64,000 nucleotides of DNA from JBKCUI01 sp052161625. Its GTDB lineage: Bacteria; Planctomycetota; Planctomycetia; Pirellulales; Pirellulaceae. The DNA lies in the NCBI GenBank assembly GCA_052161625.1, contig CP197412.1, one strand, 5' to 3'. Positions 7,503 through 16,225 of the stretch are shown here, one piece after another (position 1 is the first letter of the stretch; each line of letters opens with the position of its first letter). The position numbers were made by a program, and so were the translations under genes. The notes below the pieces were generated by a model that was not told the DNA's origin, did no database searches, and saw only the letters and a program-made list of their open reading frames with translations.

Positions 7503-9020
7503 CTAATCGAAAACGGCGATGACAATTCCGCCACTTAAAGTACGTTGTTTTACCTCGCACTGGAACTTACGCCCATTGTCAAGAATGGGGGCGAACCAAA
7601 GACTCACCTCACGTTTCAAGTATCCCAGCACACGACGTTCTAGATTCACAACGGCAACAGCATTTGAATCATAAGGATTGTGCGGTTCGCGTATCAAATA
7701 GACGGCTTCACCGATTGCCAGTCTACTTAAATCAAGTTGCCGATTTTCAAACGATTCGCCGACCATACGAAATGTAAAACGGGGAATTCGATTTGAAGGT
7801 GTCCAATCATCGGTCTGCGTGTCAGCATCTGCGGCAAGATCAATTGAGTTCTCGGTATCTTCGATGATCTCAGCGACAACAAATTCCGTCGCTGGAATAA
7901 ACGATTCGTCTGGCAACACTCCGATGACGGGCTCTCCTGTTGCGATAACCTCCATGCTCATTGCAAACTGATGCCATGCTAGCCCAAGTTTTATGGGACG
8001 AATGAATAGACTCTTACCGCTTGACCTCTTTAAAAACAAGCCGTCGGAATACCACTGAACTCCGACGATGGAGCTGAGAGTGTACTTCTTCGCTGTCAGT
8101 CGTCCATCAAGCAAAAGGTTCTTTTCGATACGCTTTACGACCCCCGCCCCCACAGACTTGAGGTAGTGGTCACCGCCAAGGGGAATCCCAGCCGGACGCT
8201 TAAGAGAAACAATCTCAAATACCTCTGCGTCACTGAACTCAAGAGCCTGTGGCAAACTTCCCGTTTGAAGTTGTTGAAGAAGATTCCACGCGGTACGTGC
8301 TAGTGACAAGCGGAATTGCTGGTCTTTGGTAAATTCCAAGGTTAAACCGAGACCAATCGCAATCTTGCTAATGTTCTCGTTTTCTTGATCATCGAAAAAA
8401 CCGTCTGAAAGAGCGTCTTCCACCACTTGTTTCAGTAGGGCAGATGATTCTTGTTTAACAAGCTCCTCGACTTCAGGCTCGGTGATACCTGTTTTCGATG
8501 CAAAGGCATGAAGCTGAGTACGTTCGTTCAAGCTCAGATTGCCGTCGGATATTGCTTTCTTTATTCCTTGGAGCAAGGTCTCACGATTCTTGGCATCTCG
8601 CTGATTCTCTCGCGTCTGAACATTTCGAAGGCGTTGCACTTCGGCTTCGCGTTGGCCACACATTTCTCGGACTATAGATATATTGACCCTACCTGCAGAG
8701 ACTTCTTGATTCTTGGTTAACTCCGGACTCTGAACGAAAGATTCACGGTCAATTTCACCGCGAGCTACCAGACCGAGAAACTCAATGTCTGAAATTGGCC
8801 CGACCATTCGGGTTCCAAGTAATCCCAACAGCTTGGGACGTTCGTACATCCAGATGGACGAGAGCTTCGGCGCAATAGAGGTTGCACGATTATCGAACAC
8901 CCAAACGGGCTTTTTGCATTTGGGACATTGAATGCGTCTTCCCTCTTGATCGATTCGAAACTTAAGTGACTGCTCGCAGTATGAGCAAATGAAGATCTTA
9001 GAGGTGTCATCTGAATTCAT
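7503..9020 (-). CDS. Zinc-ribbon / GYF-like / TerB-like / HIRAN multidomain protein
   Basis: The 505 residues resolve into several modules. A zinc ribbon has C12, C15, C32 and C35. A GYF_2-like segment follows around MVGPISDIEFLGLVARGEI (about 71-90). Two helical TerB/EF-like stretches each begin with an SDG-type turn (SDGNLSLNE and SDGFFDDQE, about 155-235). A beta-rich, PH-like region covers roughly 275-360. The C-terminal HIRAN domain (about 425-500) has the GESF, IREPHNPYDSNAVAV and LGYL signatures. HIRAN domains bind single-stranded 3' DNA ends or damaged DNA in helicases and nucleases but can occur alone. The gene follows the ComM-like ATPase by 18 bp. No enzymatic domain is visible; it looks like an adaptor. 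Domain calls were made by eye and the middle ones are less certain. Confidence 0.7.
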   Translation of the reverse strand: MNSDDTSKIFICSYCEQSLKFRIDQEGRRIQCPKCKKPVWVFDNRATSIAPKLSSIWMYERPKLLGLLGTRMVGPISDIEFLGLVARGEIDRESFVQSPELTKNQEVSAGRVNISIVREMCGQREAEVQRLRNVQTRENQRDAKNRETLLQGIKKAISDGNLSLNERTQLHAFASKTGITEPEVEELVKQESSALLKQVVEDALSDGFFDDQENENISKIAIGLGLTLEFTKDQQFRLSLARTAWNLLQQLQTGSLPQALEFSDAEVFEIVSLKRPAGIPLGGDHYLKSVGAGVVKRIEKNLLLDGRLTAKKYTLSSIVGVQWYSDGLFLKRSSGKSLFIRPIKLGLAWHQFAMSMEVIATGEPVIGVLPDESFIPATEFVVAEIIEDTENSIDLAADADTQTDDWTPSNRIPRFTFRMVGESFENRQLDLSRLAIGEAVYLIREPHNPYDSNAVAVVNLERRVLGYLKREVSLWFAPILDNGRKFQCEVKQRTLSGGIVIAVFD

Positions 9021-9038
9021 TTTGTGGTTTCCAACCCA

Positions 9039-10637
9039 TTACCGCTGGAGAATTCCGGCCGCAACGAACTTTGCCGCCTCTTCTACGTGTTGTGTATCTA
9101 TCAACTCTCTGCCATCCAAGTCGGCAATTGTACGTGCCACCTTCGCTAGACGGTCGCATGTTCGAGTTGATACTGCTGCTCTCTCAATCGCTTCACGATA
9201 TGATTTTTCGCCTTCCGGTGACATTCGACAGTATTCCGGAATCTGTCCGCCGGGGATTGCTGAGTTAGTGGAAATTCCCATTCCTTGAAATCTGGCGATT
9301 TGTAAGTTTCTTGCCTTTTCAACCCGCGATCTGATCTGTGCAGACTCACCATCATTTACCTCGGCGAACCGCTCATCATGCGTTAATGGCTTGAGAAAAA
9401 CCTGCAAGTCCATTCGATCCAAGAACGGACCGCTTAGTTTCTTTTGATATTTCTCGATGACCTTAGCATCGCAACGACATCGCGGATCACCGGCATAACC
9501 ACAAGGACAAGGATTCATTGCTGCGACAAGACAAAACCTCGCAGGGAACTCAAGGGATGCGGCAACTCGCGTGATGTTCACATAGCCATTTTCTAAAGGT
9601 TGCCGAAGTGCCTCGAGTGTATTCTTTGTAAACTCGGGAACTTCGTCCAGGAAGAGGATGCCATGATGCGCGAGAGTGACTTCACCGGGTTTAGGGATAC
9701 CACTACCACCTCCAACTAGCGATTGCATAGAAGCGGAATGATGAACTGGCCTGAATGGACGACGAGTAACAGCCATTCCATCTTCGCCAAGTAATCCCAA
9801 AGCGGAATAGATGCGCGTCAGTTCCACCTTTTCCGCGTCAGTTAACCTCGGAAGAATCCCTGCCATTGCACTAGCGATAAGAGATTTTCCTTCACCAGGT
9901 GGACCGACCAAGAGGAGATTATGTCCTCCAGCAGCACTAATGACCGAGGCTCGCTTAGCGTCAAGCTGACCGCGAATCTTGCCGAAGTCAGTTGCTTTGT
10001 CGATGTAGTTGGTGAAGCGAATTGGTTCACTCAAAGCGTTGCTTAGTCGACCAACACCACGGAAGTAGTCGAGCACTTCGTCGAGGGTTTCAGTCGGAAA
10101 AACACCGCAACCCTCGTGCCCTGGTTTCGCTAAAATCAAGGCACACTCTTTTTCATTTCCTTTGGGGACAATCAGCTTCTGCCCAGGCTTCAGCAAAAAC
10201 GCGAGTGACAACGCTCCTGGTACTCTTCGCACCTCCCCGTGTATTCCAATTTCGCCGAAAAGGACAAGTTGCTCTTCTTTGGACTGTGGAAGATCCGGAA
10301 GGATTCCAGCAACCTGAAGCATCATGACTGCAAGTGGAAGGTCTAGCCAAGTGCCATCTTTTTCAATTGCAGCGGGCGCAAGATTAATGAGTATCTCAAC
10401 TGGAGAGTCTGGAATCCGCAATTTACTGAATGCGCCTTGAATCCGTTGAAGAGCCTCACGAACTGGTCCTCGAGTCATCCCCGTAATCGAACAGCAATCG
10501 ACGACCGGTCGGGGGCGCGCAAGTACCGAAAGCGCTCGTCCTTGAAGCTCGATTAACGTTCCGTTGATCCCATGTAACACTCCACCAAAGAGTGTGTGGT
10601 CCCTTGCAAGTAGATGGTCGTGCAATCTAAAACTCAA
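9039..10637 (-). CDS. YifB/ComM-type Mg-chelatase-like AAA+ ATPase
   Basis: The 532-residue protein has the ComM layout. An N-terminal Lon-protease-like ChlI domain (about 10-190) is followed by an AAA+ core with Walker A GPPGEGKS (about 245-252), Walker B ILFLDEVPEF, the cysteine cluster CPCGYAGDPRCRC, and the C-terminal lid domain. ComM is a hexameric branch-migration helicase used in natural transformation; other YifB proteins are poorly known. The only start after an in-frame stop is a TTG at 10637, with AAGG about 9 nt upstream. It is the first gene of the leftward cluster and sits inside the accessory island. It could be a mobile paralogue rather than the housekeeping ComM, which cannot be settled from this window. 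Confidence 0.88.
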   Translation of the reverse strand: MSFRLHDHLLARDHTLFGGVLHGINGTLIELQGRALSVLARPRPVVDCCSITGMTRGPVREALQRIQGAFSKLRIPDSPVEILINLAPAAIEKDGTWLDLPLAVMMLQVAGILPDLPQSKEEQLVLFGEIGIHGEVRRVPGALSLAFLLKPGQKLIVPKGNEKECALILAKPGHEGCGVFPTETLDEVLDYFRGVGRLSNALSEPIRFTNYIDKATDFGKIRGQLDAKRASVISAAGGHNLLLVGPPGEGKSLIASAMAGILPRLTDAEKVELTRIYSALGLLGEDGMAVTRRPFRPVHHSASMQSLVGGGSGIPKPGEVTLAHHGILFLDEVPEFTKNTLEALRQPLENGYVNITRVAASLEFPARFCLVAAMNPCPCGYAGDPRCRCDAKVIEKYQKKLSGPFLDRMDLQVFLKPLTHDERFAEVNDGESAQIRSRVEKARNLQIARFQGMGISTNSAIPGGQIPEYCRMSPEGEKSYREAIERAAVSTRTCDRLAKVARTIADLDGRELIDTQHVEEAAKFVAAGILQR

Positions 10638-11705
10638 AGCAGTCTGCCTTCACTATCGTGGCGTCCGATGTAATTCCCTCGCTCTGTTGCTTTAGAGTAT
10701 AGCAGTGAGATTCAACCTTTGAATCGGCAAATGACGTCCCATTTAGCACGATCGCTCCGCACTCTGTCAGTAGTTCGACAAACCATACTCAACTTGATTT
10801 CTCAACGGCAAATCGGGCGGTCGCGTTGAAGCCAAGGCAGGTTATCTCGACCGCGTCGCATGCCCCTAAATGCGAAGTTAAGAGACTTCGTTTGTGTTTG
10901 AAACGACAACCAAGCGTAAGCGTATCGGCGTTTTAAAGCTCCGCGTTCCCAAATTTACCGAATATCTGACATCTAGTTGTCCTTGCCGCTGCCACAATGC
11001 AATTTAGGTACGCGAACGGGTTGTTAAACCAAAGTTCTCTGTCAAACAGAGAATCTGAGAGTTGCAGACGAATTTGTGCGGTCCGGTCTCAGAAATGCGA
11101 TTTTGGGGTGAATTGAGAGCACTCTCTGGATGGAGGCCGGCCGCACGAGAGCCTCCAAAACCCTTGAGAAACAACGAAAAAAGCCGAGGGGTTTAATCCT
11201 CGGCTTCTCTGTTAAATCGAACCCTCGGAAATTCCGAGGATTTGAAAGGCTCCCCGTGCGCAACCCTCTTCCTAACAACAAGCTCTTTTTGCAAGAGATG
11301 CAAGTTGTTTTCTGGAAAGGACTTAAGCGGCTTCGAGACCCGTTCGATATACTGCTATCGGTAGGAACGAGTTTGAACCGATTCTTCAAATTCGGTTCAC
11401 AACCGGACCCATATTTTTTCTCGAACACCCTATTGAACGGGGAAGCTTTCGACTTGGTTCTCGTTCGATTTGCAATGGAACGTCTGCTGTATCGACTTTC
11501 CCAATCAACGTTCCGCGATCGATTCAATCAGCCATTTTTTCGCCCTGCGAAATAACCACTACTTGCACAGTCTCGTTTCTGCACAGTGCTGCAACCAGCC
11601 AGTCCTGGCGACCCAACCTCGCCCTCAATCTTGGAAAATCCAATCCCTCTGGTAAGATGGACTGTCCGACGATTGTTCTCCGTATCTCCACGTCGAGTTT
11701 GACAA
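10638..11705. other. About 1 kb gene-free region rich in inverted repeats
   Basis: No frame here has family features; the longer ones (11042-11527 and 11130-11555) read through hairpins and look accidental. Instead the stretch 11035-11400 holds a run of perfect or near-perfect stems: TTCTCTG/CAGAGAA (11035-11053), TCTGAGA/TCTCAGA (11054-11093), GAGAG/CTCTC (11115-11126), GGAGGC/GCCTCC (11132-11156), AAGCCGAGG/CCTCGGCTT (11181-11206), CCTCGGAA/TTCCGAGG (11223-11239), nested AACAAC/GTTGTT with CTCTT/AAGAG (11274-11309), and GAACCGA/TCGGTTC (11375-11398). This density suggests a structured RNA or a leader for the leftward cluster. From 10638 to 11030, and from 11420 to 11705, I see nothing definite. 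Confidence 0.5.
11177..11242 (-). promoter_or_regulatory. Attenuator-like alternative hairpins with a leftward T-run
   Basis: On the minus strand four segments follow each other. AATCCTCGGAA can pair with TTCCGAGG to form hairpin 1 (11223-11239). The next pair, AAGCCGAGG with CCTCGGCTT, forms a 9-bp stem (11181-11206) followed directly by six T residues, a textbook factor-independent terminator. The first segment can instead pair with the third (AATCCTCGG with CCGAGGATT, 9 bp), which would break the terminator. This is an attenuation geometry. It lies about 540 nt upstream of the ComM-like start on the same strand. No ligand-binding motif is recognised, so the regulatory role is inference. 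Confidence 0.4.
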
Positions 11706-11960
11706 GTGACCGAACAAGAGCGACTCCGTAGACTGGAAGAAGCACGATCTGACTCGGATTCGTGGAAGGAGTGGTATCGCCTCACTCCGCTTGAGAGGAT
11801 GCAGGAATCCACAAAACTTTGGCGGTTCTACTTGGAGGCCGGAGGCTCACTTGATCCCGAACCCGATTCTCAAAGTCCTTTCGACGCTGTCATGCCACGC
11901 AGTACGCCACCTGCTTATCGGCGGTCAGGCTTGCGTGTTATACGGCGCAGCGGAGTTTAG
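11706..11960 (+). CDS. Small 84-residue protein paired with a nucleotidyltransferase (antitoxin-like)
   Basis: The frame starts at a GTG and encodes an acidic, helical N-terminus (EQERLRRLEEA, then WKEWYRLTPLERMQES). A GGSLDPEPDSQSPF segment follows, with a basic tail ending in RRSGV. From memory, small proteins with this SLDPEPDxQSPF motif and basic end recur in planctomycetes and relatives beside nucleotidyltransferase genes; the name of the family is not known to me. The last 110 bases overlap the next gene in another frame. This layout suggests tight co-expression, as in toxin-antitoxin pairs. Which partner would be toxin and which antitoxin cannot be told from the sequence. Confidence 0.65.
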   Translation: MTEQERLRRLEEARSDSDSWKEWYRLTPLERMQESTKLWRFYLEAGGSLDPEPDSQSPFDAVMPRSTPPAYRRSGLRVIRRSGV

Positions 11961-12615
11961 CCGCGACTGCGATGTCGTGATCTTGGCCGATGAAGACAAC
12001 TTCAAAAATCTAAACGCAGCCTTGGCCGAATTGCAGGCAGAATGTATCGCGATTCCCGAATTCAAGGCGGAGTATCTCCAACGCGGACATGCGGTTCACT
12101 TTCGGTGTAAACACTCCGACGTGAACGGCCTGCGAATCGATGTGATGACCCAACTGCGCGGATGCGAACCATTTGATCGCCTGTGGGAGCGGCGAACCAC
12201 GATCCAAGATCCGAGCGCAAACGCTGTGTATGAGGTTCTCGCGATTGAAGATCTCGTTTGTGCAAAAAAGACGCAACGCGATAAAGACTGGCCAATGATC
12301 CGCCGCTTAGTCGAAGCTCACTATGATGAGAATCAAGATGATCACAATGACGCGATGGTTCAATTCTGGCTGCGCGAGTCTCGCACACCAGCAATGCTAA
12401 GCCAGCTCATGCAACGCTTTCCTCAATCCGTGATGGCACTGACCTCCTCGCGACCGTGGTTGTCGTCGGTTGAACCGAATGATTTCGGGCAGATCGAAAT
12501 GTACCTGAGGCAAGAAAAGGAGATGGAACGACGTGCCGACGAGGCGTATTGGAAACCACTCAAGGAAGAACTCGTTCAGCTTCGATTAAATCGGGAACGC
12601 CATAACAAAGACTAA
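11851..12615 (+). CDS. Nucleotidyltransferase (pol-beta superfamily, AbiEii/DUF6036-like)
   Basis: The 254-residue product shows the minimal nucleotidyltransferase core: HLLIGGQACVLYG with the GG-containing motif, then FSRDCDVVI carrying the two aspartates (D-x-D), and IDVMTQL for the third acidic position. A helical C-terminal half ends in a charged coiled-coil-like tail. Such stand-alone enzymes modify RNA, tRNA or proteins, and many act in toxin-antitoxin or phage-defence pairs. The frame is open from 11791, but the TTG at 11851 has GGAGG five bases upstream and gives the usual short lead-in to the GG motif. It overlaps the 84-residue gene by 110 bp in a different frame. Function inferred from fold and context. 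Confidence 0.75.
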   Translation: MIPNPILKVLSTLSCHAVRHLLIGGQACVLYGAAEFSRDCDVVILADEDNFKNLNAALAELQAECIAIPEFKAEYLQRGHAVHFRCKHSDVNGLRIDVMTQLRGCEPFDRLWERRTTIQDPSANAVYEVLAIEDLVCAKKTQRDKDWPMIRRLVEAHYDENQDDHNDAMVQFWLRESRTPAMLSQLMQRFPQSVMALTSSRPWLSSVEPNDFGQIEMYLRQEKEMERRADEAYWKPLKEELVQLRLNRERHNKD

Positions 12616-12795
12616 GCTACTCCCCTAAGCGTGGTTCGTGCGGCCAGCCGAGTCAGCATATCACGGCAGATTGTTTGTGAAACTCTGGCATCCAAGTGAT
12701 GGATGGACTGAAAAGAAATAGCTTAAGAGCCAATTACACCTGTCTTCTTCAGCTCCATTCTGTGCGACCTCAACTTCGCCTCTACTTCCTCTAGT

Positions 12796-14112
12796 GTGAT
12801 CGCACCTAAACGCCAGCAGAACTCGTATGATCACCGTTTGCGGGAATTGGTCTTCCAATCTGGAAGAACGGAGACCGCACGACGAATCGGTGTGCCTCGA
12901 TCCACGATCCACGGCTGGACGAAGGCTCGACCTCGACCGGTCGTGACACTGATTGCAGATGGTGATTATGTCGAAAGCCTCGAAAAGAGGGTCTACCTTC
13001 TCGAGCGGCGCACTGCACGATTGAGAGCTTTGCTTCGACTGTGCGTTGTCTTGCTTCGGCTATCTGGCTTTTCGCTTACCTACCAACGCTTGCCTCAAGG
13101 AAGCGATAAAGAAAAACTCCTCCGAGTCATTGATCGTGCAAGCCGATTCGTTCGATTGCCGAGGTTACTTGTCTGCATCGGAATCTCGTCTTCACGCTTC
13201 TACGATTGGAAGAACTCGCAAGAATGCGGATTGGATGATGTCTCGTCTTGTCCCAGATCTTTGCCAGGGCAAATGACTGCGATGGAACGCTCCGAAATGC
13301 GATCGATGGTGCAGTCTGAAGACTATCGTTATCTCAGCGTCGGATCGATTGCACGATTGGCCGCGCGCTTGGGAAAGGTCTACGCTTGCACCTCGACTTG
13401 GTACCGAGCGATTCAAAGCGGAAATTGGATCCGGTCTCGTAAGCGCATCTACCCACCGAAACCGCGCGTCGGATTGCGAGCGACAAAGCCAAATGAGTAT
13501 TGGCATGTCGATACAACCATTGTTCGATTGCTCGATGGCAGCCCCGTGTACCTTCACGCAATTCTCGATAACTTCTCGCGCCGCATTCTCGCATGGCGAT
13601 TGAACGACACCTTTGAAACTGGTACGACCGCGGAACTCCTTAAGGAAGCAGCGAAGGGACTCCCCGAAAACACAGTACCCTCTGCGGTCATGGACTCGGG
13701 CGTTGAAAACGTGAATGGTACAGTAAATGATCTTGTTTCTGATGGCACGATCCAACGTATCCTTGCGCAGGTCGACATTGTCGAATCGAACAGCATGATC
13801 GAAGCCTGGTGGCGTCAGTTGAAGAACCAGTGGTTGTATTTGAACGAACTCGATAGCGCGAGTTCCATTCGCAAGCTCATTGCTTTCTACGTGGAGCAGC
13901 ACAACTCGGTTGTTCCCCATTTTGCTTTTCAAGGGCAGACGCCCGACGAGATGGTCTTTGGGACCGGAGCGAAAGTTCCGGTGGACCTTAAAGAGAAGCG
14001 AACAACAGCAAGAGCTGCGAGGATAGCGCACAATCGCGCTCTAAGCTGTGATTTATGCAGAGCAAAAGAAAGCGAACCAGCACTTGTATCACTCCAAAAC
14101 AACACGAGCTAA
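12796..14112 (+). mobile_element. DDE transposase, single-ORF integrase-core type
   Basis: The 438-residue protein begins with a helix-turn-helix around TARRIGVPRSTIHGWTKA (about 27-44) and a leucine-rich helical linker. An rve-type catalytic core follows with D239 (EYWHVDTT), D300 (AVMDSGVEN) and E336 (SNSMIEAWWR), so the DDE triad is complete. The C-terminus has QHNSVVPHFAFQGQTPDEMVFG, the usual end of such cores. A GTG at 12796 is the likely start, with no strong ribosome site. I could not identify terminal inverted repeats or target duplications, so the element ends are undefined. It marks the right side of the accessory island and could be active. Confidence 0.88.
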
Positions 14113-14517
14113 GGATTGTCCAACTGCGTCTTGTACCAAGAAAAGAGGATCACCAGGCGAGCAACAAAACTCGATGGATGTCTGATTGACCGTCGCAATC
14201 CAGAAAATCGAGGTTGAACCAACTCACAAAACAATAAAAGCGATCCGGCCGATCGCCCATTTAGGTCGAAGTGAGTCCAGGTTCATCGATTGCACGAGCT
14301 GTGCCTCAGAGAAACTCGCGCCGCACCATCAACTCACCTAATAGCGCCGAGTTCTCGAACGCTTTTTTCCAGAATGTTCTGCAGCGCCGAAGCGAGAATC
14401 TGATCTTGCCAGCCGGATCGCTGGGGAGATCGAGTCTTCCCTACAAAACGACGCGATCCTTCGCGGCTGCGAAGGATCGTGCGATGTTTACTACGACCAA
14501 TTCACTTAGGAAGCGGC
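14113..14517. other. Gene-free stretch between transposase and ahcY
   Basis: These 405 bases carry no convincing gene. The only clear structure is the strong hairpin near 14454-14479, which serves the leftward ahcY gene. The right end of the transposable element and of the island should lie here, but no repeat, tRNA piece or duplication was visible. Confidence 0.6.
14445..14479 (-). terminator. Factor-independent terminator of ahcY
   Basis: GATCCTTCGC and GCGAAGGATC form a perfect 10-bp stem around a four-base loop (14455-14478), extended by one more C-G pair. Reading leftward it is followed within a few bases by a short T-run (AAAA at 14445-14448 on the plus strand). It lies about 40 bases after the ahcY stop. 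Confidence 0.65.
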
Positions 14518-16062
14518 CTAGTATCGGTAGTTGTCGGACTTAAAGGGGCCGTTGACGTCTACCGAAATGTAATCCGCTTGTGCCTTGCTAAGCGTGGTCA
14601 GCTTGACACCGAGCTTTTCCAAGTGGAGTCGAGCGACTTCTTCGTCGAGGTGCTTCGGCAACGTGTAGACTTGCTTCTCGTAAGTACCGTTTTTGCGTTC
14701 CTTCCAAAGTTCCAATTGAGCGAGAACTTGGTTGGTGAAGCTAGTGCTCATGACGAAGCTGGGGTGACCGGTCGCGCAACCTAGGTTCATCAATCGACCT
14801 TCGGCGAGGACCAAAATGCTGTGCTTGGTCTCGTGGAAGTACCATTGATCGAACTGCGGTTTGATGTTGCGGCGTTCTACTTTGCCGGTCTTTTGGAGCT
14901 TTTCCAAGCCAGCCATGTCGATTTCGTTGTCGAAGTGACCGATGTTGCAGACGATCGCCTTGTCCTTCATCTTGGCCATGTGTTCGGCGGTGATGATGTT
15001 GAAGTTGCCGGTCGCCGTGACGAAGATATCAGCGGATTCGAGATAGTCTTCGAGCGTCTTGACTTCGTATCCTTCCATGACCGCTTGCAACGCGCAGATC
15101 GGGTCGATTTCGGTGACGATGACTCGGCAGCCTTGACCTCGAAGCGATTGGCAGCAACCTTTGCCCACGTCTCCAAATCCGCACACCACTGCGACCTTGC
15201 CCGACAGCATGACGTCGGAGGCACGGTTGAGTCCGTCGATCAAAGAGTGTCGGCAGCCGTAGAGGTTATCGAACTTGCTCTTGGTAACCGAGTCGTTGAC
15301 GTTGATGGCAGGGAACAGTAGTTCGCCGGTCTTAGCCATTCCGTACAGACGCTTGACCCCCGTAGTGGTCTCTTCCGATACACCCTGAACGGCTTTGCCC
15401 ATTGCGGTGTACCGACCTGGGTTGACAACAAGCTCCTTGCGAAGCGTTTCGAGGATAACTCCCCACTCTTCTGGCTCGGTTTCTGGATTGAAGTCGGGAA
15501 CCACACCGGTCGCTTCGTATTTGGTACCCAAGTGGATAAGCATCGTCGCATCGCCACCGTCGTCGACGATCAAATCAGGACCGGATCCGTCTGGCCAAAC
15601 CAACGCTTCCACGGTGCACCACCAGTATTCCGGGAGGGTTTCACCCTTCCAAGCGTAGACTGGGGTTCCGATTGGGTTGTCCAAGCTACCACCACGCCCC
15701 ACCACGACCGCTGCTGCAGCGGTGTCTTGCGTCGAGAAAATATTGCAGCTAACCCAACGCACGTCTGCACCGAGGTCGACCAAGGTCTCGATTAGCACAG
15801 CCGTTTGAACGGTCATGTGGAGCGAGCCCATGATTTTTGCACCGGCCAACGGCTTTTCGGCTCCATAGCGAGCTCGCAGTGCCATCAAGCCTGGCATCTC
15901 GTCTTCGGCAAGCTGAATTTCCTTGCGGCCCAAGCTCGCCAGCGCTTCGGCTTCGGTTCGGTTCCCCTCTGCCAACAAATCAAATGCCTTCACCTTGAAG
16001 GGCAAACGATCGCTGCTAACGCTACCACTCAGCTGCTTCGGTGCCTTGGCCACTGTACTCAT
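14518..16062 (-). CDS. ahcY: Adenosylhomocysteinase (S-adenosylhomocysteine hydrolase)
   Basis: This cytoplasmic NAD-dependent enzyme splits S-adenosylhomocysteine to adenosine and homocysteine and so keeps methylation going. The 513-residue protein has the family signatures: GSLHMTVQTAVLIETL (about 79-94), SCNIFSTQD, DDGGDAT, the NAD-binding GFGDVGKG (about 295-302), CNIGHFDNEID, and the C-terminal KSDNYRY whose lysine and tyrosine contact NAD. The ATG at 16062 is preceded by GGGAG and starts MSTVAK; an earlier in-frame extension is not conserved-looking. The gene follows a histidine kinase on the same strand with a 163-bp gap. No SAH riboswitch was recognised upstream. Confidence 0.97.
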   Translation of the reverse strand: MSTVAKAPKQLSGSVSSDRLPFKVKAFDLLAEGNRTEAEALASLGRKEIQLAEDEMPGLMALRARYGAEKPLAGAKIMGSLHMTVQTAVLIETLVDLGADVRWVSCNIFSTQDTAAAAVVVGRGGSLDNPIGTPVYAWKGETLPEYWWCTVEALVWPDGSGPDLIVDDGGDATMLIHLGTKYEATGVVPDFNPETEPEEWGVILETLRKELVVNPGRYTAMGKAVQGVSEETTTGVKRLYGMAKTGELLFPAINVNDSVTKSKFDNLYGCRHSLIDGLNRASDVMLSGKVAVVCGFGDVGKGCCQSLRGQGCRVIVTEIDPICALQAVMEGYEVKTLEDYLESADIFVTATGNFNIITAEHMAKMKDKAIVCNIGHFDNEIDMAGLEKLQKTGKVERRNIKPQFDQWYFHETKHSILVLAEGRLMNLGCATGHPSFVMSTSFTNQVLAQLELWKERKNGTYEKQVYTLPKHLDEEVARLHLEKLGVKLTTLSKAQADYISVDVNGPFKSDNYRY

Positions 16063-16225
16063 TTCGCTACTCCCGCTCTTTATTGTCCGCAATGATTCCA
16101 ACAAAACTGGCCCGGAGCATCCATCGGATTCTTCGCCCGAGCTGTGACTACTATATCATCCGCCTATCCGGATGAAAAGATAACCAAGCATTCGGATCCG
16201 CGAAAAAGTTTCTCGATGCAACCGG

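Noticed and set aside
4878..11031. TTGTTAAACC occurring near both ends of the cluster as a candidate attachment pair
   Set aside because: A ten-base match over 6 kb is weak and the surrounding bases differ.
11042..11555. Frames of 161 and 141 residues on opposite strands in the hairpin region
   Set aside because: They read through perfect stems, have odd composition and mirror each other; no domain.
11524..11745. 73-residue leftward frame upstream of the nucleotidyltransferase pair
   Set aside because: No ribosome site or family seen, and it overlaps the start of the 84-residue gene; possible but unsupported.
16063..16225. SAH riboswitch before ahcY
   Set aside because: I looked for the conserved core and did not find it; only a weak 6-bp stem is present.
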